Source: Oceanobacillus alkalisoli
GTDB taxonomy: Bacteria > Bacillota > Bacilli > Bacillales > Amphibacillaceae
Direction of reading: 5' to 3'
DNA: 64,000 bases
Assembly (NCBI RefSeq): GCF_021556485.1
Contig: NZ_JAKGBW010000010.1
Location: forward strand, 61,947-125,946
In this document: one piece after another, positions 45,293 to 53,248 of the stretch
How the letters are laid out: every line of letters begins with the position of its first letter
Numbering within the stretch: the stretch's first letter is position 1
Notes under the pieces: model-generated
What the model was told of the DNA's origin: nothing
Database searches by the model: none
The model's input: only the letters and a program-made list of their open reading frames with translations
Position numbers and translations under genes: made by a program

Positions 45293-46141
45293 CTAGTTAC
45301 TTGAATAGGACTCTTTGTAATTACTTAATTCTTCTAAAGAAATAATTGTTGGAAGATAATTTCCTTTGTAAGTTTCCTCAATAAATTTAGCTGTATCATC
45401 GGATTGATAAATTTCTACTACTTTTTGAAATGTTTCATTGTCTTTATCCTGTTCTCTTGCCGCAATAACATTTATATAGGGCTTCGCGGTTTCACTTTCA
45501 TGAATAAGTGCATCTTTTAATGTTAGTCCCGCCTCTAATGAGACTCCGTTATTAATCACCGAACCAGCCGTATCTTCCATTACACGGGGTGTGTTCGCAC
45601 TATCTACAGGAACAATTTCAATATTTTTTGGATTCTCTTTAATTTTATCTTCTCCGCCATATCCATCAAAGTCATCGACAACAGTTAATAAACCGGCTTC
45701 TTGTAATAACAGTAATGCCCTCCCCCAGTTGGGAGCATCATTTGGAACAGCTACCTGTGCTTCATCTGGGATATCATTTATCGTTTGATAAGTACTGGAG
45801 TACAAACCAAGCGGAGCAATAATTGTTGTACCAATTGGAACAATATCTGAAGAGGTATTCTCATTAAATGAATCAAGATATGCAACGTGTTGGAATGCAT
45901 TTATATCGATATCTCCTTCTATCAAGGCCTGATTAGGATCATATGCAGAGGAGAAATTAACAATTTCAATTTCTATTCCTTCTTCCTCCGCTTGTTTTTT
46001 TAAATATTCCCACGTCCTAAGTTCGGAATTTCGAATACCGACCTTAACTTTTGATTTTTCTGCTTCTGCACTAGAATTATTTGAACACGCAACTAATAAT
46101 AGACCAAAGACTAAAAGAATAGGAAAGATCCACTTTTTCAT
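45293..46141 (-). CDS. MetQ/NlpA-family substrate-binding lipoprotein (first)
   Basis: About 282 residues. Signal peptide with lipobox LLVAC, then an NlpA fold (VKVGIRNSELRTWEYLKKQA, INAFQHVAYLDSFN, VAVPNDAPNWGRALLLLQ). The start was set at the third of three ATG codons (46141), 7 bases after AGGAGG. It follows metI in the operon. It shares the fold but limited identity with the second binding protein at 47878, so the two probably capture different sulfur compounds (methionine, cysteine derivatives). Confidence 0.87.
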   Translation of the reverse strand: MKKWIFPILLVFGLLLVACSNNSSAEAEKSKVKVGIRNSELRTWEYLKKQAEEEGIEIEIVNFSSAYDPNQALIEGDIDINAFQHVAYLDSFNENTSSDIVPIGTTIIAPLGLYSSTYQTINDIPDEAQVAVPNDAPNWGRALLLLQEAGLLTVVDDFDGYGGEDKIKENPKNIEIVPVDSANTPRVMEDTAGSVINNGVSLEAGLTLKDALIHESETAKPYINVIAAREQDKDNETFQKVVEIYQSDDTAKFIEETYKGNYLPTIISLEELSNYKESYSSN

Positions 46142-46173
46142 CATCATGCCTCCTGACTAATTTACTGCCTTAA

Positions 46174-46824
46174 TTACATTCTTCTTGCCTTGCGTTCCAA
46201 TCTATTTCCTATTTCTTGAACTCCCTGGACAATAATCACTAAAATAATAACTGTTACAAGAATTGTGATTGAACTAAAACGCTGGTAGCCATATGTGATT
46301 GCTACATCACCTAATCCCCCACCACCAATCGCTCCAGCCATTGCCGTTGCTCCAACTAAACCGATTGTCGCCGTCGTTAAACTTAATATTAAAGAAGAGA
46401 AGGCTTCCGGCATTAAAAAGCGATAGATGATTTGAAGTGGTGTCGCCCCCATAGCTTTTGCTGCTTCAATAATCCCTTCATCCACTTCTAATAAAGAATT
46501 TTCTACTAATCTTGAAAAATAAGGTCCAATGTGAAGTACAAGCGGAACAATTGCTGCCGTCGTTCCGATTGATGTACCAGCAATCAGCCTTGTAAATGGA
46601 ATAATAGCCACAAGTAAAATAATAAATGGAATTGAACGAAAAATATTAACAATTGGATTTACAACCGAATAAATCAACCGGTTTTCAAGAATATGACCTT
46701 TTCTTGTAACAACTAATAATATTCCTAAGAAAATCCCGATCAATCCTCCGAAAAAGAGTGAGACACTAACCATGTAAAGCGTTTCCCACAAAGCGTTCAA
46801 TATCAATTCCGCGCTCACTTCCAT
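46174..46824 (-). CDS. metI: MetI-type ABC transporter permease
   Basis: A 216-residue permease with five helices and the EAA loop (EAAKAMGATPLQIIYRFLMPEA), closely matching methionine importer MetI/MetP. The start was set at ATG 46824 with AGGAGG 9 bases upstream. It therefore begins inside the end of metN, an overlap of about 59 bp in another frame. Confidence 0.9.
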   Translation of the reverse strand: MEVSAELILNALWETLYMVSVSLFFGGLIGIFLGILLVVTRKGHILENRLIYSVVNPIVNIFRSIPFIILLVAIIPFTRLIAGTSIGTTAAIVPLVLHIGPYFSRLVENSLLEVDEGIIEAAKAMGATPLQIIYRFLMPEAFSSLILSLTTATIGLVGATAMAGAIGGGGLGDVAITYGYQRFSSITILVTVIILVIIVQGVQEIGNRLERKARRM

Positions 46825-47845
46825 CTTCAAAAACCTCCTTTACTTTTACGTTTTGCTTCATAATAAATTCAATTGCTCGCTTAATTTCATACTCATCACC
46901 AATTAACTCTACAATTAAATTACCAAAAGGAATGCCTTGCAATTCTGTAATATTGCCAAACAAAACATTGATTTCCACAGGATAAACTTTTGCCGTTTTT
47001 GAAATGATCGGTTGTCCCGAGTTAATTCCAAAAAATTCAATTTTAAAAATACGACTAAAGTGACTATTTTCTTTCAACAATCGATAGACACTTATGGGAA
47101 CTTCATCCCGAACAACTGATTTGACGAATTTACGTGTTGTATCCGTCTTCGGATGGGCAAAAATATCATAGACATTTCCTGATTCAATAATTTGGCCATC
47201 TTCCATGACAGCAACTCGATTGCAAATTTGTTTAATCACTTCCATCTCATGTGTAATAATTAATATTGTGATTTTATATTCTTCATTTACTTGTTTTAAT
47301 AAATTTAGTATCGATTTTGTCGTTTCTGGATCTAGTGCCGACGTAGGCTCATCACACAGTAATATAGAAGGATTTGTAACAAGCGCACGAGCGATTCCAA
47401 CACGCTGCTTTTGCCCGCCTGACAGCTGTTCTGGATAATTTTCAGCCTTCTCTTCTATACCAACAAAACGAAGGATTTCATATACACGATTTTCTACTGC
47501 TTTCTTATTATATCCACTTAACAATAAAGGCATTGCTACGTTATGGAAAACAGTCTTAGAATGGACTAGATTAAAATGCTGGAAAATCATCCCGATATCC
47601 TTCTTCGCCTCACGTATTTCATGCTGGGATAGGTTTGCTAAATTCCTTCCCTCAACAATCACTTCACCTGATGTCGGATACTCTAATAAGTTAACGGTAC
47701 GTAAGAGTGTACTTTTACCAGCTCCACTGAAACCTATTACCCCAAATATATCTCCTTTTTTAATCGTTAAATTTATATCTTTTAATGCTTCTACTTTATT
47801 CCCATTACTTTCAAACACCTTCGAAGTCTGGTGGAATTCTATCAA
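46766..47845 (-). CDS. metN: MetN-type ABC importer ATPase with NIL domain
   Basis: A 359-residue ATPase. Walker A GFSGAGKST, signature LSGGQKQRV, Walker B LLCDEPTSALDP, and a C-terminal NIL regulatory domain (residues ~260-345, FFGINSGQPIIS, IPFGNLIVELIGD) that senses methionine in E. coli MetN. The start is TTG 47845 with AGGAGGGG. The C-terminus runs ~20 residues past the usual end and overlaps metI. Confidence 0.92.
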   Translation of the reverse strand: MIEFHQTSKVFESNGNKVEALKDINLTIKKGDIFGVIGFSGAGKSTLLRTVNLLEYPTSGEVIVEGRNLANLSQHEIREAKKDIGMIFQHFNLVHSKTVFHNVAMPLLLSGYNKKAVENRVYEILRFVGIEEKAENYPEQLSGGQKQRVGIARALVTNPSILLCDEPTSALDPETTKSILNLLKQVNEEYKITILIITHEMEVIKQICNRVAVMEDGQIIESGNVYDIFAHPKTDTTRKFVKSVVRDEVPISVYRLLKENSHFSRIFKIEFFGINSGQPIISKTAKVYPVEINVLFGNITELQGIPFGNLIVELIGDEYEIKRAIEFIMKQNVKVKEVFEDGSERGIDIERFVGNALHG

Positions 47846-47877
47846 TATAACCCCTCCTTTTCTTCCTCTGATTTACA

Positions 47878-48690
47878 TTAAAATGCTGGAACGACTGCTT
47901 CTCCGTAATTTTCAAGGATGAACCCTCTAACTTTCTCCGTTGTCAACGCATCTATAAGCTTTTGAACCGGTTCACTATCCTTGTTGTCTGGCCTAGACAC
48001 AAGCACATTCACATATGGTGAGTCGGCTCCTTCAATGATCAATGAATCTTCTAATGGGTTAAAATCAGCTTCAAGCGCATAGTTTGTATTAATTGCTGCA
48101 GCTTCCACATCATCCAGTGAATGAACTAAGAGTGGTGGATCGACTGGAACAAATTCTAGATTTTTACTATTCTCTGTTATATCTTCTAGTAAGAAGTCAC
48201 CTGATTTCGTTTCATCTAATTCAATAATTCCATTATCTGCAAATAATTCGAGTGCCCTTGAGAAATTTGAAGGATTATTCGGTATGGCGATTTGTGCTCC
48301 CTCGGATAATTCATCAATTGAATTAATTTCCTTTGAGTAGATGCCAAACGGTTCAATGTGAATCCCTTCCACGACTACTAAATCCAATCCACTATCTTCG
48401 TTAACTTGCTCCAAATACGGAGTGTGCTGAAAGAAGTTCACATCCAAATCCCCATCTGCTGTCTGCTGATTTGTTTGAATGCCATCTGTAGTAATCACTA
48501 TTTCTAAATCGATACCGTCTTCTTCCAAATCTGGTGCAATAAATTCCAATATTTCCGCATGAGGTACAGATGAAGCGCCAATCTTTAACGTAACTTGCTC
48601 ATTCTCTGTAGTAGCTTCTGTTCCGCAACCTACAACTGCAAATACTCCAATCATTATTAGTACTAAAAGAATAGTATTTTTGATCTTCAT
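47878..48690 (-). CDS. metQ: MetQ/NlpA-family substrate-binding lipoprotein (second)
   Basis: About 270 residues. Signal peptide with lipobox VVGC, then the MetQ core (LKIGASSVPHAEILEFIAP, VNFFQHTPYLEQVN, QIAIPNNPSNFSRALEL), nearer to classical MetQ than the copy at 45293. The start was set at ATG 48690, 8 bases after AGGAG. It precedes metN, giving the order binding protein-ATPase-permease-binding protein. Confidence 0.9.
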   Translation of the reverse strand: MKIKNTILLVLIMIGVFAVVGCGTEATTENEQVTLKIGASSVPHAEILEFIAPDLEEDGIDLEIVITTDGIQTNQQTADGDLDVNFFQHTPYLEQVNEDSGLDLVVVEGIHIEPFGIYSKEINSIDELSEGAQIAIPNNPSNFSRALELFADNGIIELDETKSGDFLLEDITENSKNLEFVPVDPPLLVHSLDDVEAAAINTNYALEADFNPLEDSLIIEGADSPYVNVLVSRPDNKDSEPVQKLIDALTTEKVRGFILENYGEAVVPAF

Positions 48691-48730
48691 TTTGTTCACT
48701 CCTAACCGCTTTTTAAATGAGAATAATCAC

Positions 48731-49918
48731 TTATTTCCATTCAGGTTCATTATTTAATTCTCTTTTTTTATCTTGTTTCAACTGGAATCCTTGTAGTAAA
48801 GACAGCGCACTTTCATACAAAAAGTAAGAAGCCTTAATTAATGATGATTCATCAATTGTAAAAGCAGGGTGATGCCAATCTTCATTTCCATTCGTTCCAA
48901 AGAAAACAAAAGCACCAGGAATTTGTTGCTGATAAAAGGCGAAATCTTCTCCCCCCATTGTCGGTTCTGGATCTACCGTGTTTAAGCCTTGTTGTTGTGC
49001 AGCTTGGTAGATAGTTTCTATTGTTTCTGTGTCATTTATCACTGGGGGCGGTCCGGGAAACCAATCAATAATAGCCTCTCCCGAATATGCACGGACTGTA
49101 TTTTCTACAATAGTTTGTACACTTCCTTTAATTTCTTCGCGAATTCTATCATTAAACGTTCGTGTCGTTCCTTCCAAAGTCACCTCACCCGGAATGACGT
49201 TCCACGTAGTTCCGCCTGTTATTCTAGTGACGCTGACAACAGCACTTTCTAATGGGGATATATTTCTGCTTACAATGGAATGAAGCGCCGTAACCATCTG
49301 TGAAGATGCAAGGATTGGATCTTTACCATTCTGCGGAATGGCGGCATGACTTCCTTTCCCCTTAACTGTAATCCGAAAGCGATCAACAGAGGCCATCACC
49401 GGTCCTGCTTTTAAACCAATTGTTCCAACTGGTAACTCAGGCTTATTATGAAGCCCAATAATTGCCTCCACTCCTTCAAGTTGCCCGTCATCAATCACCT
49501 GCTCTGCTCCACCACCTATCTCTTCAGCCGGCTGAAAAATGAATCTAATATTTCCTTTCAGCTTATTTTGATTCTTTTTTAATAGATAAGCTGCTCCGAT
49601 TAATGCGGCGGTGTGGAAATCATGGCCACAAGCATGCATCACACCTTTAACTTTTGAAGCGTAAGATAAGCCCGTCTGTTCCTCAATCGGCAGTGCATCG
49701 ATATCTGCCCGAAGCGCAATTGTCGGTCCCGGGCTTTTACCTTGTAATTGTGCGAATACTCCGGTTTTTAAGCTTGTTTTCCTCACATGAATCCCAGTAT
49801 CCTGTAATTGCTTTTGAATAAATTTCGTTGTTTCAAATTCTTGGAGTGATAACTCAGGGTACTGATGTAAATAACGCCTAATTGAAATTAAGTATTCCTG
49901 TAAATCAGATTGAATCAT
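48731..49918 (-). CDS. M20D amidohydrolase/deacylase (SndA/YxeP/CmoI-like)
   Basis: A 395-residue M20-family metallo-amidohydrolase with the metal ligands in HACGHDFHTAAL, PAEEIGGGAEQ and GGEDFAFYQQ. In B. subtilis the relatives YtnL (SndA) and YxeP remove N-acetyl groups from S-modified cysteines. Its neighbour is a GNAT acetyltransferase, so the pair can acetylate and later deacetylate a sulfur substrate. AGAGGGGG precedes ATG 49918. Confidence 0.88.
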   Translation of the reverse strand: MIQSDLQEYLISIRRYLHQYPELSLQEFETTKFIQKQLQDTGIHVRKTSLKTGVFAQLQGKSPGPTIALRADIDALPIEEQTGLSYASKVKGVMHACGHDFHTAALIGAAYLLKKNQNKLKGNIRFIFQPAEEIGGGAEQVIDDGQLEGVEAIIGLHNKPELPVGTIGLKAGPVMASVDRFRITVKGKGSHAAIPQNGKDPILASSQMVTALHSIVSRNISPLESAVVSVTRITGGTTWNVIPGEVTLEGTTRTFNDRIREEIKGSVQTIVENTVRAYSGEAIIDWFPGPPPVINDTETIETIYQAAQQQGLNTVDPEPTMGGEDFAFYQQQIPGAFVFFGTNGNEDWHHPAFTIDESSLIKASYFLYESALSLLQGFQLKQDKKRELNNEPEWK

Positions 49919-49932
49919 ACAATTATCCCCCT

Positions 49933-50451
49933 CTAAACATCTAGCCTATAGCATTTACATAAAATATCTTCTCTCACAAAATCCTTTGACTCATCTCTTC
50001 TAAAACCGAACCCCTTATAAAGTTGGATCGCTCCATCCATAAACTCAGTTGTATGCAAATACATATTAGATTGCCCAGAAGTTTTGACTTCATTGATGGC
50101 AGTTGCTAATAATGCTTTTCCAACACCATAACCTCTAGCACGAGGAAGAACTGCTAATAATCGAATGATTGGTGCTTGAATTTCAAGTTCCGGATTTCCA
50201 TATGCCTTTTCCGATGACTTAAATAGTTGCAAGCTACCTATAATTTCCTGATTCCGTTTGGCTACCAATATTTTATCTACATTTGGACTGTCAACGGATG
50301 AGACAATTTTCCTTGAATAATCCTTCCATCCTTGCGGCGAATAATAACGCTCATACTGTTGATAACTTTCGCTTAAAACTTGACGAAGAATCTCAGCTTC
50401 GTCTATAAACAACTCACTTACTATAATTGGATTGCTTATTAATTTACCCAT
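49933..50451 (-). CDS. GNAT N-acetyltransferase (SnaA/YtmI/YxeL-like)
   Basis: A 172-residue GNAT protein with the acetyl-CoA loop RARGYGVGKALLATAI and C-terminal MDGAIQLYKGFGFRRDES. The start was set at ATG 50451 with a G-rich site upstream. Embedded between an LLM oxygenase and an M20 deacylase, it fits the N-acetylation step of the SnaA/SndA sulfur-salvage route (inference from order and families). Confidence 0.82.
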   Translation of the reverse strand: MGKLISNPIIVSELFIDEAEILRQVLSESYQQYERYYSPQGWKDYSRKIVSSVDSPNVDKILVAKRNQEIIGSLQLFKSSEKAYGNPELEIQAPIIRLLAVLPRARGYGVGKALLATAINEVKTSGQSNMYLHTTEFMDGAIQLYKGFGFRRDESKDFVREDILCKCYRLDV

Positions 50452-50472
50452 CGTTACCCCCAATTAATTTAT

Positions 50473-51486
50473 TTAATATATTGTGGATTCAACCTTCTTC
50501 GTTAATTGGAATGGACTTAGTAGTTGGAAGGAACGTAGACGTTCTTCTTTTTTCCGCAGCGGAGTGTGTAGAATAAATTCGTCTATTTTGTACGTTTCAT
50601 GAAGTCGGTTCAATTCACCATTCACAAATTCTTTCGTACCAGCAATAATATCTGCCGCCTTTTCTTCTACTTCAAATGGGCCTTCTGCCTGACTTTTATA
50701 TGCCTGCACTTGCTCTTTTGATTGAACGGTTAATGTCCTCCCATCATGCAGATGTAAGATATATAATTTATGGTCTTTTGCTAATTCCTCAGCTTCTTGT
50801 TGTGTAGGTGCTGCTAAGACTGCTAAAGCGACAATACATTTTCCCTCATTAAAATTATCCTTATAGGTTCGAACTGTTTCTTGAAGCAATTCCTCATCAC
50901 TATTTAAGAAGCCTGCAAAAACAAAGTTAACCCCTAAATCCGCTGCAAAAGTTGCACTAACGGTACTTCCTCCAAGCAAATAAATTTCTGGCTTCTTTTC
51001 TGGCTTTGGTAAAGCCTGAATACCTGCAAGTGGGTGACTATTTTTGATGGAATCGTCAATTAAATCCCTTAAAAAGGTTAAGCGTTCATTAAAGTCATTT
51101 CCATTCTTTAAATTTCCATGTTGTAAAGCTCTTGTAGATAATGGTAATCCTCCAGGTGCTTTTCCAATTCCAAGATCTACTCTTCCAGGAGCAAGGCTTG
51201 CTAACAGATTAAAGTTCTCCGCAACTTTATATGGACTATAATGTTGTAACATCACCCCACCTGATCCTATTTGGATTGAACTTGTATGTGCCAACAAATG
51301 TGAGATTAATACTTCTGGTGATGAACCAGCTACTTGCTCCATATGATGATGCTCTGCCACCCAGAACCGAGAATAGCCCCATGCTTCTGCCTTTTTCACC
51401 AATTGAATCGTGTCTTGTAATGCATCGGTGGCCGTCTTTCCTTCAAATACTGGACTTTGATCAAGAATTCCAAGTTGATAGCTCAT
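50473..51486 (-). CDS. LLM-class flavin oxidoreductase (CmoO/YtmO-like)
   Basis: A 337-residue luciferase-like protein of the 'MsnO8' type (LGILDQSPVFEGKTATDALQ, FWVAEHHHMEQVAGSSPEVL, GSGGVMLQHYSPYKVAENF, LGIGKAPGG). In B. subtilis the relative YtmO (CmoO) belongs to the ytmI-ytnM S-modified-cysteine locus. Start ATG 51486 with GGGGG upstream. A terminator-like hairpin lies between it and yezD, so it may be reached only by read-through. Confidence 0.87.
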   Translation of the reverse strand: MSYQLGILDQSPVFEGKTATDALQDTIQLVKKAEAWGYSRFWVAEHHHMEQVAGSSPEVLISHLLAHTSSIQIGSGGVMLQHYSPYKVAENFNLLASLAPGRVDLGIGKAPGGLPLSTRALQHGNLKNGNDFNERLTFLRDLIDDSIKNSHPLAGIQALPKPEKKPEIYLLGGSTVSATFAADLGVNFVFAGFLNSDEELLQETVRTYKDNFNEGKCIVALAVLAAPTQQEAEELAKDHKLYILHLHDGRTLTVQSKEQVQAYKSQAEGPFEVEEKAADIIAGTKEFVNGELNRLHETYKIDEFILHTPLRKKEERLRSFQLLSPFQLTKKVESTIY

Positions 51487-51518
51487 TAATTTCCCCCATT
51501 TTTTGTTACTTTTTAATT

Positions 51519-51562
51519 AAAAAAAGACAGCTTTCTATTCTAGTAGATTAGAAGGCTGCCTT
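51519..51562 (-). terminator. Internal terminator/attenuator between yezD and the LLM gene
   Basis: Read on the minus strand, AAGGCAGCCTTCTA pairs with TAGAATAGAAAGCTGTCTT (small internal loop) and ends in a T run. It would reduce transcription of the long operon relative to yezD. Confidence 0.65.
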
Positions 51563-51626
51563 TAGTTGTCTAATCGGCATATTTATCACTCATTAACGTT
51601 CTGTAATAACTCCACTGAATGATATC

Positions 51627-51797
51627 TCACTTCATGAAGTTCGCTGTTTTTTTACCTTGTGGCTGGTAACGTTTTTTCTCTGTTGTTTCTATTTGGGTAA
51701 TCTCATCATCATGAACGGTTATAATTAAGTTTCCATATTTTAATTTTTTTAATTCAGTTACGATGTCTGCGATTTTTTTATCATTAACATTTGCCAC
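51627..51797 (-). CDS. yezD: YezD-family small protein (DUF2292)
   Basis: A 56-residue protein starting at GTG 51797 with GGGGGG upstream: MANVNDKKIADIVTELKK, LKYGNLIITVHDDEITQIE, TTEKKRY..., ending at TGA 51627-51629. This matches the DUF2292/YezD family, short proteins linked to sulfur-assimilation operons. It is the first gene after the SAM riboswitch. Its biochemical role is unknown; it may be a regulatory or adaptor peptide. Confidence 0.85.
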   Translation of the reverse strand: MANVNDKKIADIVTELKKLKYGNLIITVHDDEITQIETTEKKRYQPQGKKTANFMK

Positions 51798-51834
51798 ATA
51801 ATCCCCCCTTTCCAGAGTATTTTTTAATTTAAAA

Positions 51835-51991
51835 CTAAAAAACCCCTTCTTTTCAAATAAGAAGAGGTTTTAATTATACTTATCACCCTTCTTATCTACC
51901 AAGCACATCGGCTTGCTGGAATTGGCACAGTGCTTCAAAAAGTCTGTTGCCGAGGCATCAAAGGGCCAGTCCCTCCACCTCTCTGGATAAG
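51835..51991 (-). promoter_or_regulatory. SAM-I riboswitch (S-box) of the sulfur operon
   Basis: On the minus strand, CTTATCCAGAGAGGTGGAGG, GACTGGCCC, GATGCCTCGGCAAC and the AGCACTGTGCCAATTCC block match the S-box aptamer. It closes on CTTATC at 51891, then a terminator AACCTCTTCTTATTTG...AAGAAGGGGTT with T run ends at 51835. It should switch off the yezD-LLM-GNAT-M20-met operon when SAM is plentiful. Confidence 0.95.
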
Positions 51992-52280
51992 AAAATATTT
52001 ATTTAATTGTATTCGAATACGTTATAGATCTTTACATAACAAACGATACTCACTATAAAAAGATTACTTTTATTCTGATATTTCCTATAGTAACACTCAG
52101 GATTTACAATGTCAAGCATACTTTAAACATAACCGAAATTCGAACTTTATTAGTTATCCGTTGTAAGTTAATGCTACCTATCCTAAGAAACACTAGCACT
52201 TATGACAATATATTATGATATAAGTGGTAATTTATTTTCATTAACATGAACAGAAATCTTACACAAAATTTATTCTAGGT

Positions 52281-52398
52281 TAATGAATTTCATAATACGT
52301 ATTTAATGCTTCACCATCACCATATGTAGTTGAGTTGGTTCGTTCCCAACTACATACGGTGATGGGAAAGCCGACTTTGGTAATGATGAAATTCATTC
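52281..52398 (-). repeat. 118-bp palindromic MITE-like element, copy E (inverted)
   Basis: Copy E, core 52282-52397, in the opposite orientation, with a few changes (ACATACGG in one arm, ATGATGAAATT in one end). Its flanks AGGT and AAGT match at 3 of 4 bases. With the SAM riboswitch it accounts for the recognisable part of the gap from 51798 to 52421. Confidence 0.9.
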
Positions 52399-52421
52399 AA
52401 GTAAGTAAAACCTGAACTTGC

Positions 52422-52919
52422 CTATAATAATTTCGCCATATTATATTCATCCACAAATTCATCATCTATGAGTAAGGAGTGTCTTTTTGTCCCTTCTATT
52501 TCAAATCCAGCCTTCTTATACAGCGATAATCCGGCTTCATTCTTCGTCGCAACGGTTAACTCTAATCGGTGAATATGATGCTGCTTAGCCCAATGGTCCA
52601 ACTTTTTAAATAATTTCGTTCCAATTCCTTGCTCTCTTTTGCCTTGCAATATGCCGATTACAATATAAACAGAATGCTTATTTCTTCGGGCTTTTCCACC
52701 CATGGCGAAAAGATAACCCACTAAATCTTCATCCATTTCCGCTACAAGTATTGTAGAATTTTCACTGGCTTGCATACTTTCAATCATCTCTAATTGGTTA
52801 TCTGCTTGAATCCTTCTTTCATCAGCTTCCCAAAGCATGTACTTTGCACTATTTCCAACCTCTTTTATAAGATAAGCTAACTTTTCTGCATCTGTTGATT
52901 TAACTCCCCTAATGATCAA
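52422..52919 (-). CDS. GNAT N-acetyltransferase
   Basis: A 165-residue GNAT protein with the acetyl-CoA loop QGKREQGIGTKLFKKLDHW and the C-terminal strand region NEAGLSLYKKAGFEIEGTKR, typical of YjcF/PaiA-like small enzymes. The start is TTG 52919 with GGGGAG 7 bases upstream. It lies alone between two facing SAM riboswitches but is not controlled by either. The substrate is unknown. Confidence 0.83.
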   Translation of the reverse strand: MIIRGVKSTDAEKLAYLIKEVGNSAKYMLWEADERRIQADNQLEMIESMQASENSTILVAEMDEDLVGYLFAMGGKARRNKHSVYIVIGILQGKREQGIGTKLFKKLDHWAKQHHIHRLELTVATKNEAGLSLYKKAGFEIEGTKRHSLLIDDEFVDEYNMAKLL

Positions 52920-53004
52920 TCGTTTTCTCCCCTTACTCTATTTTGCTGTAATCAATCTTATTACAAAATACAATTTTAATTTTAAAATATTTCCTAAATC
53001 CCCC

Positions 53005-53215
53005 TTGACTTTTACACGGAATCTATGTAGAGTAAAAATTACCAAAATTAAATATGTAATTCTCTTATCTAGAGAGGTGGAGGGACTGGCCCTTTGATAC
53101 CTCGGCAACAGACTTTTTGAAGCACTGTGCCAATTCCAGTAGCGTTACGCTTGAAGATAAGAAGAGAAACCGAAATTGTAATTAAACCTCTTCTTACTTA
53201 AGAAGGGGTTTTTTA
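53005..53215 (+). promoter_or_regulatory. Promoter and SAM-I riboswitch of homocysteine methyltransferase gene
   Basis: TTGACT (53005-53010), 17 bp, TAGAGT (53028-53033) precede an S-box aptamer at 53061-53160. The aptamer is nearly identical to the one at 51889-51991: AGAGAGGTGGAGGGACTGG, CCTCGGCAACAGACTTTTTG, AGCACTGTGCCAATTCCAG. A terminator AAACCTCTTCTTAC...AAGAAGGGGTTTTTT follows at 53183-53213. Confidence 0.95.
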
Positions 53216-53248
53216 ATATTTTATTTTAAAAAATAAGGAGGAGAAGTA

